From Candidatus Bathyarchaeota archaeon (GTDB lineage Archaea; Thermoproteota; Bathyarchaeia; Bathyarchaeales; Bathycorpusculaceae): DNA of 64,000 nucleotides. Both the position numbers and the translations under genes were made by a program. Positions 1 through 8,621 of this stretch are shown piece by piece (the stretch's first letter is position 1; each line of letters starts with the position of its first letter). Where the stretch lies: NCBI GenBank assembly GCA_903901015.1, contig CAIUPH010000026.1:1-64000 (forward strand), given 5' to 3'. The notes beneath the pieces were generated by a model, which worked only from the letters and a program-made list of their open reading frames with translations, did no database searches and was not told where the DNA came from.

Positions 1-1087
1 ATGAAGCCAGTAGTCGTGGTTGCAGGAACGAGACCGGAAATAATCAAGATGGCTCCCGTAATCCGAGCCCTAAACCAAGCCAAGTTGTCCACGTTTTTAT
101 CCACTGCGGTCAACACTACGATTACAACATGCCCCAGCAGTTCATTGAAAACCTCGAACTATCAGATCCTGATTACTCTTTGAAAATCGAGTCTTCCTCC
201 CCGGTGCACAGACCGCAGAGATATTGGCGAAGATGGATCAGCTGCTCGGGAAAATTGAGCCATCCTTAGTTTTAGTTGAAGGCTACACCAACACCGTATT
301 GGCAGCGGCGCTGGCGGCAAACAAACGCGCAATCCCCATCGGACAAGTTGAAGCGGGTCTACGCAGCTTTGACCTTCGCATGCCCGAAGAACACAACCGT
401 CGCTTAACCGACCACATTTCCAACTATTTGTTCGCGCCAACAGAAAGAGCGAAAACTAACCTTTTGAAAGAGAACGTTTGGGGAAAAATCCACCTAACGG
501 GCAACACATCCATCTACGCTGTCATCCAACATCTGACGCTTGCCGAAAAAAAATCGAGAATAATGGATAAGATTCCATTCAAAACTTTCGTTTTGGCAAC
601 CGCGCACCGAGCTGAAAACGTCGATGACCCTGCATTCCTCGAATCGTTCATGAAGGTTTTCTCAAAATCTCCGTTGCCAATCGTTTACCCTATGCATCCC
701 CGAACCAGAAAACGGCTCCAACAAAATAAAATGCTCGGGCAAATGGAGAAAATGAGGAACGTATTGATTCTTGAGCCGCTGGGATACCTGGATTTTCTGG
801 TTTTGATGAAAAATAGCAGTTTACTCATCACTGATTCAGGCGGCATTCAGGAAGAAGCCACTGCACCGGGCATAAAAAAACTTGTGTTGGTGATTCGCAT
901 GTCCACAGAGCGTCAGGAAGCAGTTGAAGCGGGCTTCGCCAAATTAGTGGGAACAGACAAAAACAACATTTTAGCCGCCATGCATGAAGCGCTTGAGTCG
1001 GAGCAGAAGTTGCCGTCTGTGTCACCTTTCGGAGATGGAACGGCAGCTCTAAAAACGGTTGATTTAATAAAGAAAGAGTTTACTTAA
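1..1087 (+). pseudogene. wecB: UDP-N-acetylglucosamine 2-epimerase, frameshifted
   Basis: The family converts UDP-GlcNAc to UDP-ManNAc for surface glycans. The N-terminal VVVVAGTRPEIIKMAPVI, the GQHYDYNM block, the PEEHNRR helix, the AHRAEN catalytic loop and the DSGGIQEEA motif are all visible, but in three reading frames. The frame moves back one base near 94-98 (a run of five T) and again near 199-202 (a run of four C). One extra base in each run restores a continuous protein of about 360 residues, the usual length. The expected GDTNT reads GYTNT (Tyr codon 284-286). The expected GHVEAG reads GQVEAG (codon 344-346). The expected GNTVIDAV reads GNTSIYAV (509-517). In the E. coli enzyme the Asp of GDT is catalytic. 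So the gene is either decaying or carries sequencing errors; the substitutions favour decay. The start is the first base of the window. Confidence 0.8.
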
Positions 1088-1854
1088 GAAATATACGTTG
1101 TTTTCTTGTCGTCTTGCTTTTTAGTCTCTTCAGCTGCGATTGCGCGTTTCTCTTCTATTTGCTGCAATTTTGTAACCATCGTTTCTGCTTTGGCGATTTC
1201 TTCGTTTAAGCCTGCTAAGTCAAGGTCAAAATTGAAGGTTGAAACCAAAACTTCCAGAACGCTTTTTGCCGCCAATGGGTCAGGCAAGTAACCGCGTGTC
1301 TCACCAAGTAGGCATAATGCCTCTATTTTCTTGAATTTCGCCAAACCAAGTATTAACCCAGCGGTACCAACAATTGGGCTTCCAGAAGTGCTCAAGGTTG
1401 CGCCTGCTTGTAGGGCTTTGTTTAAAACTTCCTGTGAAGTGGCTGCTATGAAGACTTTGGGTTTCTCTTTAGGTTCCATGCGGTAGCCGCCGATGGTTGC
1501 GATCGTTTTTACGCCGTGTTTCACGGAGAAATCCAGCATGCGATCGGCGATTTCGTATTGTCCCTCGATGGTTTGCGATTGGCTGTCCCCTGTGAACAGG
1601 ATTATGTCGTTTCCCTTGGGGTTCTGGTAGTAGTAGAATGCGCCTCTTAGCAACCGCACGTTACCTTTTTTGTTCACCAGAACGAAGTATGGGAAATGCG
1701 GGGAATAGAGGTACGCGATTTTTTTGGCTTTCAATTGTTTGATGAGGTAGCGGAGCGCGATTTTTCCAACGAGTCCCAAGCCTGGAAGACCCTCGATTAA
1801 AATGGGGTTGTTAGGGTGGATTTCAGCAAATTCTTTGATGTAGGTTTCTTTCAT
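1084..1854 (-). CDS. PAC2 family protein (proteasome assembly chaperone family)
   Basis: 256 residues. The N-terminal NPILIEGLPGLGLVGKIA, the central DIILFTGDSQSQT and TIATIGGYR stretches, and a charged coiled-coil-like tail after about residue 215 are typical of the archaeal PAC2 (proteasome assembly chaperone) family. Its archaeal role is not settled; eukaryotic relatives help assemble the 20S core. The ATG overlaps the stop of nop10 as ATGA, so the two are translationally coupled. L44e, S27e and Nop10 lie upstream on the same strand. The 3' end overlaps the end of the wecB remnant by four bases, convergently. Confidence 0.85.
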   Translation of the reverse strand: MKETYIKEFAEIHPNNPILIEGLPGLGLVGKIALRYLIKQLKAKKIAYLYSPHFPYFVLVNKKGNVRLLRGAFYYYQNPKGNDIILFTGDSQSQTIEGQYEIADRMLDFSVKHGVKTIATIGGYRMEPKEKPKVFIAATSQEVLNKALQAGATLSTSGSPIVGTAGLILGLAKFKKIEALCLLGETRGYLPDPLAAKSVLEVLVSTFNFDLDLAGLNEEIAKAETMVTKLQQIEEKRAIAAEETKKQDDKKTTYIS

Positions 1855-2021
1855 TCTGCTTCTGCGCTCCTTTTCATTGCCATTCGGTACTTCAGGTATT
1901 TATCATCGGGGGAAAATTTAGGCGGATGTGGAATCCTCACTGCGCCGCCGCAGTAGGGGCAGCTAGTTTTGTTTAATGTGTATTTTTCGCATTTTACGCA
2001 TTTGCGCAGCTGCCAAACCAA
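1851..2021 (-). CDS. nop10: H/ACA ribonucleoprotein protein Nop10
   Basis: A 56-residue protein beginning VWQLRKCVKCEKYTL, with CxxC near residues 8-11 and a second pair in SCPYCGG near 20-23. It continues into the basic IPHPPKFSPDDKYLKYR segment characteristic of Nop10. Nop10 joins Cbf5, Gar1 and L7Ae in the RNA-guided pseudouridylation particle. The start must be TTG at 2021, because the in-frame codon just upstream is TAA; a GAAGGGA stretch lies about 10 nt before it. The stop overlaps the PAC2 start. It is too short for most automatic ORF cut-offs, but the family match is clear. Confidence 0.9.
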   Translation of the reverse strand: MVWQLRKCVKCEKYTLNKTSCPYCGGAVRIPHPPKFSPDDKYLKYRMAMKRSAEAE

Positions 2022-2081
2022 TTATGGGTCCCTTCTAAAAACGGGCAGTTTTGGCTTACTCTGAGCCATTTGGGTGCTCAT
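2022..2081 (-). other. 19-codon ORF in the slot where eIF2-alpha is often found
   Basis: Between S27e and Nop10 there is only a 19-codon ATG-to-TAA frame (begins MSTQMAQSKPK, ends FRRDP). In many archaea this place holds the roughly 265-residue eIF2-alpha gene. The frame starts three bases past the S27e stop and ends immediately before the TTG of nop10, so the spacing looks like a real operon joint. No S1 fold or other eIF2-alpha feature can be recognised in 19 residues. It may be a leader peptide, a remnant of a deletion, or chance. Confidence 0.3.
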
Positions 2082-2083
2082 TC

Positions 2084-2281
2084 CTACTCGAGGACTGCTT
2101 GGACGTCACCGTTGATTTTTGCTCTTCCGCCAGAGGGTTCAGCTAACAATTCGCTGCATACGTTGCAGGTTATTTTGTTAACTACGTTGCTGAAGATTAG
2201 CTGTTCATTGCCGCATTTCTGGCATTTAACCCGTAGGAAGACGCTTCTTGGTTTTGGGATGAGCTTATTCCATTCTGACAT
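2084..2281 (-). CDS. rps27e: Small ribosomal subunit protein S27e
   Basis: 65 residues. It has two CxxC pairs, VKCQKCGN near residues 19-24 and ITCNVCSE near 38-43, forming the zinc ribbon of S27e. The C-terminal AEPSGGRAKINGDVQAVLE tail is typical of the family. It sits 19 nt after L44e in the usual archaeal order L44e-S27e and is probably co-transcribed with Nop10 and PAC2. Length and motifs agree with a complete gene. Confidence 0.93.
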   Translation of the reverse strand: MSEWNKLIPKPRSVFLRVKCQKCGNEQLIFSNVVNKITCNVCSELLAEPSGGRAKINGDVQAVLE

Positions 2282-2300
2282 TTTTTATAATCTCCTTAGT

Positions 2301-2576
2301 TTATTGTATGACACACTTTCTTAGTCGTATGCCATCTTTGTGGTACATGTAGTTGCATGTTTTGCATTTTAAACGCAGAGTTTGCTTCTTTGTGGTTTTA
2401 GCAAATTCATGCTGCAACGCATATTTTTGTCCGCCGTAACCCTCTTTTTCGCGTGCGTGGTGGCGTTCGCCGTGGGCGAGTGCTCGGCGTTTGCCGGCCT
2501 TGTAGAGGGATACAGTATGAATTGTGTGAGCTTTACATTTTGGACAGTACGTGTTGATTTCTTTGGGAACGTTCAC
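2301..2576 (-). CDS. rpl44e: Large ribosomal subunit protein L44e
   Basis: 91 residues. A zinc site is formed by YCPKCKAHT near residues 10-18 and LKCKTCNY near 70-77, with the long basic loop and the YGGQ element that contacts 23S rRNA and the tRNA E site in the family. The first codon is GTG at 2576; the typical family start MxVPKEINTYC supports it and no in-frame ATG precedes it closely. It is the first gene of the L44e-S27e-Nop10-PAC2 unit and is divergent from PCNA, with a 392-nt promoter region between them. Confidence 0.93.
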   Translation of the reverse strand: MNVPKEINTYCPKCKAHTIHTVSLYKAGKRRALAHGERHHAREKEGYGGQKYALQHEFAKTTKKQTLRLKCKTCNYMYHKDGIRLRKCVIQ

Positions 2577-2968
2577 TTTAACTACCAGCTTTCCATTAAA
2601 GAAACATACACATTCTTATACTTTATGACTTTTAAAACAAAAAACCGCTCTTTGCACCGAAACATAGTGGTTGCTTGCTCTATTGGAAATGGAATTTAAG
2701 CCCATTTTATTGTTTTTTAGCCATTTTTAGGCTTTAATTCTCACCAACCCAACAATTGCCCTGTCCCAAAGTAATATCTATTTTTGCCAGCGGAAGATTT
2801 CGTCGTTGTGTGTGCCTGTTGGAAAATGGTACTTATTGCAGCGCGATTTTAGATTTTATATTACCAAACGCTTGTTTACGCGTTTGAGTAGGAACAATTT
2901 TATTAACTAAAAGCGTAATCAATAGCTATATAAATTTACAATACATGATAAGGCGAGGATGAGGGTAT
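2577..2968. promoter_or_regulatory. Divergent promoter region between L44e and PCNA
   Basis: This 392-nt AT-rich gap holds no convincing gene or RNA. On the plus strand TATATAAAT at 2927-2935 is a good TATA box for PCNA (ATG 2969), followed by a GAGG-rich leader at 2954-2964. On the minus strand a TTTTAAAAG-like element near 2625-2635 could serve L44e. Confidence 0.6.
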
Positions 2969-3724
2969 ATGTTCAAGCTTAAAGTGTCTGATGCTAAACT
3001 CTTAAGAGATATGGCTACCGCCATTTCGATTCTTGTTGATGAAGCAACCTTTAAAATCGACGCTGAAGGCTTTAAACTCCGCGCTATGGATCCATCGCGG
3101 GTTGCCATGATTGATTTTGAATGGCCCAAATCGCTTTTCCAAGAGTATTTGTGCACTGAACCCACAAAAATCTGCCTGAACATAAGTGAACTTCTTAAAC
3201 TCCTCAAACGCGCCGGAAAAGAAGAAGCAGTTGAATTGTCACTGGACGATAAAACCGGGAAATTACTCGTAACAATTACTGGGAAGTACAGCAGAAACTT
3301 CACGATGTCAACTCTGGAGGCATCCGAAGAAGAGGTTCCTACACCGAAAATCAGTTTCAACGTTAAAGCCAAAACCACAACTCAGGGCTTGAGCCAAGCC
3401 ATCGAAGACGCCCAGCTGGTAAGCGACCACGTAAAAATCGAGGCTGAACCAGAAAAATTGACGTTAAGCGCCTCAGGCGACTTGATGGGTGCAACCATCA
3501 CGCTGCAAAAGGGCAACGACGCATTGCTCGAGTTGGAAGTTAAAGAAAACGCCAAAGCAACCTTCAGCTTAAGCTACCTCTCAGAAATCATAAAGGCGGC
3601 TGCGGCAACTTCAGACATTGCAACTCTTGAATTCTCATCTGACATGCCCGTGAGAATCGATTTCCAACAGGCAAAAGAGGGAAAACTAACTTTCTTCTTG
3701 GCGCCAAGAATCGAAACCGAGTAA
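2969..3724 (+). CDS. pcn: DNA polymerase sliding clamp (PCNA)
   Basis: 251 residues, the normal PCNA length. The two-domain fold is recognisable from the N-terminal FKLKVSDAKLLRDM, the conserved GFKLRAMDPSRVAMIDF block near residues 34-50, the interdomain region around residues 120-135, and the C-terminal PVRIDF and LTFFLAPRIE strands. It forms a ring on DNA and tethers PolD, ligase, Fen1 and others through PIP motifs; one such motif is present in DP2 of this window. PriL follows within 16 nt, so the two are probably one transcript. A TATA box lies at 2927-2935. Confidence 0.97.
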   Translation: MFKLKVSDAKLLRDMATAISILVDEATFKIDAEGFKLRAMDPSRVAMIDFEWPKSLFQEYLCTEPTKICLNISELLKLLKRAGKEEAVELSLDDKTGKLLVTITGKYSRNFTMSTLEASEEEVPTPKISFNVKAKTTTQGLSQAIEDAQLVSDHVKIEAEPEKLTLSASGDLMGATITLQKGNDALLELEVKENAKATFSLSYLSEIIKAAAATSDIATLEFSSDMPVRIDFQQAKEGKLTFFLAPRIETE

Positions 3725-3739
3725 TGACGCAGGTTGCAG

Positions 3740-4783
3740 ATGGAATCGGCATTATCTTCTGAAGATTTTGCCAAATACCCATTTTTAAAACAGGCTTCTA
3801 AACAGATAGAGGAACTGCAGTTTACGATTGGAAGCTTGGCTTCTGAAAAACCTATCTTTAACCGAGCTTTAGAGCGTGTTAACAAAGCTATTTTAGATGT
3901 AAATACAGGTGAAATGGTCAAGGACAGAGCCACAGAGATATCATCTTTTGCTGCATCACTCATTATAATTATCGCCACCAAAAATTCCTGGATAAAAAAA
4001 AGGTACGCCTTGGCCGTAGCAAAAACGGCTCATACGCAAATGCTTCAGCCAGGAACAACCAAAGAAAAAATTGAAAGTATAGCTAAAGATTTTGATTGGG
4101 ATATTGCTGACGGGAAACCCTACAAGGATTTCCGCATAGGGTTTTCTGTTTACTTGAAAAACGCGGCTCATATGCATGGCTCCGAATGGAAACTCGTGAA
4201 TCAAATAATGGATAAGGGCAATGTTTACTTGAACAAGGATAAAGTTGTGCGTCTGCTCCAAGAAGAAGTCAGGCGACGCGTCGAGAAACGGCTGGATGTT
4301 TCTGAAATCAAAAACCTCCCCGGAGAAATCACCTCAATCGCCGAAGAACTCATGAAGTTGGCGCAGGAAATTATGGGTCAGGAAATCGAGGAAATGCCAA
4401 AAATCGTCATCCAAGCTGCTTTCCCGCCCTGCATAAATGCTTTGTACGCGGATGCAGCCCAAGCCCATCACCTCAGCCACATTGGACGGTTCACGTTGAC
4501 GTCTTTTCTGGTGAACATTGGAATGACGCCTGAAGGACTCAACGACATGTTCAAGACTTTCTCGGACTACAACGAACGCTTAACCCGCTACCAAATCGAG
4601 CACATCGCTGGCGAACGCGGGTCGGGAACAAAGTACACTTGTCCGCAGTGCTCGGTTCTGCAGACTCACGGGGTTTGCAAGAACAAGGATGATTTGTGCC
4701 GCAGCATCTATCACCCGCTAAGGTACTATCAGAGGAAACAAAAATCGTTAAATTCAGGTTCAAATTTTGGTAAGACTAATTAG
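3740..4783 (+). CDS. priL: DNA primase large subunit PriL
   Basis: 347 residues from the ATG at 3740. A TTG at 3734 is an alternative, but AGG at 3731-3733 is better spaced for the ATG. It is an all-helical N-terminal half followed by the iron-sulphur domain. The four cluster cysteines are probably those in PPCINALY (about 231), TCPQC (about 301), GVCK (about 313) and LCRS (about 320), with the conserved HPLRYY after the last. PriL binds PriS and regulates primer synthesis and length. PriS lies 2.6 kb downstream, separated by two glycosylation genes, which is an uncommon split. Directly follows PCNA. Confidence 0.95.
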   Translation: MESALSSEDFAKYPFLKQASKQIEELQFTIGSLASEKPIFNRALERVNKAILDVNTGEMVKDRATEISSFAASLIIIIATKNSWIKKRYALAVAKTAHTQMLQPGTTKEKIESIAKDFDWDIADGKPYKDFRIGFSVYLKNAAHMHGSEWKLVNQIMDKGNVYLNKDKVVRLLQEEVRRRVEKRLDVSEIKNLPGEITSIAEELMKLAQEIMGQEIEEMPKIVIQAAFPPCINALYADAAQAHHLSHIGRFTLTSFLVNIGMTPEGLNDMFKTFSDYNERLTRYQIEHIAGERGSGTKYTCPQCSVLQTHGVCKNKDDLCRSIYHPLRYYQRKQKSLNSGSNFGKTN

Positions 4784-4818
4784 GTCACTACACTGCTATA
4801 GGATGGCAAGATGAGCTG

Positions 4819-5562
4819 ATGAGTTATCAACTGATAGGGAACTCTGATTTGAATGCTGAAGTGGGCGTGATTCTTCCAACTTATGGAGAAGCCGACAACA
4901 TAGCCAGGTTAATCGACGACATAGAAAACCTCAAGCTGGACGTCTCCATACTGGTCATCGACGATTCAAGCCCCGACGGAACCGCAGAGATAGTGCAGCA
5001 ACAACAAACCAAGTATCCTCACGTTATGCTCTACAGCCGACCAAAAAAAACAGGTTTAGGAACCGCCATAACCGACGGCGTCAAAATTTACCTCTCAACC
5101 CAGCAGCCTCCAAAATACGTTTTTACGATGGATGCTGACTACTCCCACAATCCCAAAGACATTCCGCAGCTTCTGTCAACCATGAAGGAATGCGACTGCG
5201 GAATCGTCATCGGCAGCAGGTATGTTGAAGGCGGCAAAATCACTGGGTGGCCCTTCTCGAGAAAAGTAATCAGTAAAACAGCCAACTACATAGCCAGAGC
5301 ATCGCTGGGTCTAAAACTTAAAGATTGTACCAGCGGCTTTCGCTGTTACTCCACAAAATTCCTAAACGAAGCCATCGGCAGCTTGCACAGCCAAACTTAT
5401 GAAATCCAGATAGAAACCGTTAGGCAGGCGACTCTAAAAAAATTCAATGTAAAAGAAACGCCCATAGTGTTCGTTAATAGGAAACGGGGAAAATCCAAGC
5501 TTTCAAGTACTGAAATCAAAAGCTTCTTATCGTATACTATGAAGGCAGTTTGGCGTTCTTAG
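4819..5562 (+). CDS. Family 2 glycosyltransferase, polyprenyl-phosphate mannose synthase-like
   Basis: 247 residues. It has the GT2 fold with VGVILPTYGEADNI at the N-terminus, VIDDSSPDGT (first Asp pair) near residue 50, the DADYSHNP metal-binding motif near 115, and GSRYVEGG near 137. This set matches dolichyl-phosphate mannose/glucose synthase (DPM1 type). Such enzymes transfer a sugar from a nucleotide donor to a polyprenyl phosphate on the cytoplasmic face. There is no C-terminal membrane domain. The next gene is a multi-span GT-C-like protein that could use the lipid-linked sugar, so a surface N-glycan or glycolipid pathway is likely (inference). Confidence 0.85.
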   Translation: MSYQLIGNSDLNAEVGVILPTYGEADNIARLIDDIENLKLDVSILVIDDSSPDGTAEIVQQQQTKYPHVMLYSRPKKTGLGTAITDGVKIYLSTQQPPKYVFTMDADYSHNPKDIPQLLSTMKECDCGIVIGSRYVEGGKITGWPFSRKVISKTANYIARASLGLKLKDCTSGFRCYSTKFLNEAIGSLHSQTYEIQIETVRQATLKKFNVKETPIVFVNRKRGKSKLSSTEIKSFLSYTMKAVWRS

Positions 5563-5598
5563 GTTCCTTTGAGTTACGTTTCTTTTATCGATGCAGAA

Positions 5599-5606
5599 TT
5601 ATATAC
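5599..5606 (+). promoter_or_regulatory. TATA-like element before the GT-C-like gene
   Basis: TTATATAC lies 36 nt before the ATG at 5642, giving a predicted transcript start near 5630 and a short leader. It lies inside the longer ORF that begins at 5591, which argues for the later start. Confidence 0.4.
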
Positions 5607-5641
5607 GTGCAGGCATATTTTTAGCCGGAACTGAGAGTTTA

Positions 5642-7318
5642 ATGAAGCAAGCGGACACGACTAAAATTCTTCTCTTAGTCGCCATTGCGTTCTTAATCCT
5701 TAGCATCGTTCTATCTCTTGTAAGTCTATTTCCAGTCGCCACCGGCAACAATCAAACCTCCACAATCATCGATGATTCTTTCAGGCTAAGCCAGAATGAA
5801 GTGTACAGGAAGGGCTTGGGGTCTTTCCACGGCGGAGAAAACATCACCGTAACGGTGGATTCGATGACATCTTTTATGAAGAACTTCTCCGTAATCACCT
5901 CCAACGGTACCCGCTACAGCAACACTTCAAACCTAAACATTATCCACATGTTCCAGGCAGAACCCAATTACTATGAAGCGGTTTTCTACTCTAACTCGTC
6001 AGATGCAGGCTGGGTTCATTTTCAAGTAATGGTGGAGAAACCCCAAGGGCAAATGCCGTTTGCATGGCTTATGTATCCAGCGAAAATGATTTTTCTGGTG
6101 AGCTTAATCTCAACGTTGGTTATCTTGTTGCAACCAGCATTGCAGAAACTCACCAAAACGGCAGAAAACAAACCATCCCAACAAACAGCAGACAAAGTTT
6201 TCCGCAACCGTCTCATTGCGTTTCTGGCGTTTTCCCTTGTGCTTTGGCTGGTTTTTGTGGCGGTTAATTCTAATCCGCTGGGAACATTCGAAAACTGGTA
6301 CACTGACCTTGCACGTGACTCCTACAGTGCAAGCTTATTCCTTAAGGACGGCTTATCGGTCTTCAACCAACCGCTGGGGACTCTTGCAAGTCATGACAAT
6401 TCACGTTTTATGTTTGTAACTTGGCCTGAAATGCCTCATCTGTACCCAGTTGGCAGCGTTCTTTTGTTTTTACCCTTTGGGGTTTTACTTCAGCGTGGTT
6501 CAGATCCTGTGTTGGTTTACAAGCTGGAGATAGCGTTGTTTCTGGTTTTTGCACATGTTTGCCTCTACCTGTTCCTCAAAGTTTTCTTAAAAAAGGACAT
6601 GCATTTGTTCTGGAAGATGGTTGGATTATACATTATCTATGTGTCGTTGGTGGTCTACGCTGCCAACGGCATGTTCGATTCTGTCGCGTTCCTTTTTTCT
6701 CTGTTGGCGGTAGCTATGTTTTTGAGTGAACGCTACGACTACTTCTTTTTGCTCGTGGGAGTTTCGGTCTTTTTGAAGTATCAAGCGGGAATTTTCCTGT
6801 TGCCCCTTGTAATCGTGGGGGTGCTGAAGCTGCTTGAAGTAAACAACGCTGGAAGCTTGCTGAGGAACAAAAAAGTCGTTGGCGGAGCCGCGTTTGGGCT
6901 CGTCAGCGTTTTTACAGCTTACTTGAGTGCGCCGTTTCTGATGAAGACCAGCCCAGAGTTCATCATGAACGGAATAAACGCCTTCGCCAGCCAATCTCAA
7001 ATCTCGTGGAGCCAACAGTCCTTCTTGGTTCTTCTGTCGCTTGCAGGCACCTTGGTGTACGTGTTCTACATGCTAAACAAGAACAGCCTGCTCTCTTTGT
7101 CTGCGCTCTTCATGCTGCTGCCCAGTTTCACGCTGCCCTACTTCCAAAATTGGTATCTGCCGTTCATATTCGTCTACATGTTGATTCCTCAACGCAAAAA
7201 AGAGTTAGAAGCAACGGCGGTTTGGTTAATCTTCATGGTTGCCGCGCTTGCTTTTGGCGCTCTCTTCTTCAACGTCATTCAAAACCTAGACAGTTTTAAG
7301 AGCCTGCTCAAAATCTGA
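5642..7318 (+). CDS. Multi-spanning membrane protein, GT-C glycosyltransferase-like
   Basis: 558 residues from the ATG at 5642; an upstream ATG at 5591 would add 17. The TATA-like TTATATAC at 5599-5606 and the GAACTGAGAG stretch before 5642 favour the later start. One N-terminal helix is followed by an extracellular segment with several NxT/S sites (about residues 45-140), then about ten hydrophobic helices. A luminal loop with an acidic WYTDLARDS segment near residue 220 resembles the first-loop acidic residues of GT-C enzymes. It follows a polyprenyl-phosphate sugar synthase, so it may add that sugar to a surface glycan. The exact family is not certain. Confidence 0.6.
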   Translation: MKQADTTKILLLVAIAFLILSIVLSLVSLFPVATGNNQTSTIIDDSFRLSQNEVYRKGLGSFHGGENITVTVDSMTSFMKNFSVITSNGTRYSNTSNLNIIHMFQAEPNYYEAVFYSNSSDAGWVHFQVMVEKPQGQMPFAWLMYPAKMIFLVSLISTLVILLQPALQKLTKTAENKPSQQTADKVFRNRLIAFLAFSLVLWLVFVAVNSNPLGTFENWYTDLARDSYSASLFLKDGLSVFNQPLGTLASHDNSRFMFVTWPEMPHLYPVGSVLLFLPFGVLLQRGSDPVLVYKLEIALFLVFAHVCLYLFLKVFLKKDMHLFWKMVGLYIIYVSLVVYAANGMFDSVAFLFSLLAVAMFLSERYDYFFLLVGVSVFLKYQAGIFLLPLVIVGVLKLLEVNNAGSLLRNKKVVGGAAFGLVSVFTAYLSAPFLMKTSPEFIMNGINAFASQSQISWSQQSFLVLLSLAGTLVYVFYMLNKNSLLSLSALFMLLPSFTLPYFQNWYLPFIFVYMLIPQRKKELEATAVWLIFMVAALAFGALFFNVIQNLDSFKSLLKI

Positions 7319-7391
7319 TGGAGCACGTTTTTAGGCGGCTAAAGTTAAATTTAGGGTAATATCATAATTGTAGCATCAACGGAGGGTGGGT

Positions 7392-8621
7392 ATGGAGGCT
7401 TCTAGAGAATATGTCTTTCAAAAATTTGCGGAGTATTACCAAGACCCCTCTTCAGTGATTCCCGCAACCTCAAGGCCTGAACAACGGGAGTTCGGCTACC
7501 TCATGTTCAAGGAGCGGTTCATGGTTAGGCACCGAAGGTTTGCTGACTTCAACAATTTTAGAGCCATGCTATCTGACACTGTGCCCTCAGACGTTTACCA
7601 CAGCTGCGCCTACTATGAAAACCCCGACTACGATATGGATAAGAAATGCTGGTTGGGTGCCGACTTGGTTTTCGACATAGACGCCGACCACATCCCGACT
7701 GACTGCGATAAAATCCACGACGAATTTAAATGCGCCAAATGCGGGTTCAGCGGCAGGGGACTCCCACTAGAGGTCTGCCCATGCTGCGAAGCCACCAAAT
7801 TCGAATACAAGACCTGGCCATGCGAACGCTGCATCCAATCCGCCCGCAACGAAACTGCCAAGCTCCTCGACATGCTGGAGAACGATTTTGGGTTTTCCCA
7901 AGATGAATTGCACGTGTATTTCTCGGGGCACCGCGGCTACCACGTTCATGTTGAGAACGAAGTCGTGCGTACGTTGGATGCGATGGCAAGAAAAGAAATA
8001 GTTGATTACGTGACGGGGTTGGGCATAGCCGTTTTGGATAAAGAAGCAAAAGAACCGCGCAGAAAGAAAGGGGCTGGAGCAAAAAAGTTTAGTTTACATG
8101 ATTTCGGGTGGAACCGCCGATTGAAACTGGGGATGGCTGAATTCCTGCAAAAAGCCACCAAAGAAGACCTTAAAGCCGTCGGCTTAAAAAATAAAGTTCT
8201 TGTTGATGACAAGGAAACCATCATTAAACGGGCTATTAACGAGGGCAAATGGGAAAGCATCAAGGGCGTTAGCGTCCAAACTTGGCTCAATCTAGCCGAA
8301 TACGTGAGGGACCAGCAATCCTCTAAGATTGACACCGTCGTCACAACCGACATCCACCGATTAATCCGCATGAACGGCACCCTCCACGGAAAAACGGGCC
8401 TGAAAAAAGTCGAGTTTCCAGCAAAGAACCTTCAGGATTTTGACCCCTTCACTGGAGCGGTAGCTTTTAAAAAGGGCAAGATGAAGGTGTTGGTGTCTGA
8501 CGCGCCAGAGTTTAGAATGAGTGGAGAAACGTTGGGTCCATACAAGAATCAAACTGTCGAGTTGCCCGTTGCTGCAGCGGTTATGCTTATCTGTAAGAGA
8601 AGAGCGGAGGTTGCGCAGTAA
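7392..8621 (+). CDS. priS: DNA primase small (catalytic) subunit PriS
   Basis: 409 residues from ATG 7392, preceded at once by GGAGGGTGGG; a GTG at 7386 is less likely. Catalytic Asp residues are in VFDIDADH (Asp95, Asp97), with the third in the TDIHRLIRMNG region near residue 310. A zinc knuckle is formed by CAKC (114-117) and CPCC (129-132). FSGHRGYHVHV near 173-183 is the conserved nucleotide-binding segment. It synthesises primers together with PriL. The stop overlaps the Gins51 start as TAATG, so the two are translationally coupled; a PriS-GINS pairing is known in archaea. Confidence 0.97.
   Translation: MEASREYVFQKFAEYYQDPSSVIPATSRPEQREFGYLMFKERFMVRHRRFADFNNFRAMLSDTVPSDVYHSCAYYENPDYDMDKKCWLGADLVFDIDADHIPTDCDKIHDEFKCAKCGFSGRGLPLEVCPCCEATKFEYKTWPCERCIQSARNETAKLLDMLENDFGFSQDELHVYFSGHRGYHVHVENEVVRTLDAMARKEIVDYVTGLGIAVLDKEAKEPRRKKGAGAKKFSLHDFGWNRRLKLGMAEFLQKATKEDLKAVGLKNKVLVDDKETIIKRAINEGKWESIKGVSVQTWLNLAEYVRDQQSSKIDTVVTTDIHRLIRMNGTLHGKTGLKKVEFPAKNLQDFDPFTGAVAFKKGKMKVLVSDAPEFRMSGETLGPYKNQTVELPVAAAVMLICKRRAEVAQ

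Noticed and set aside
4801-4860. C/D-box small RNA (CTGATGAG, CTGA)
   Set aside because: Box spacing is wrong and the stretch is the 5' end of a clear glycosyltransferase gene.
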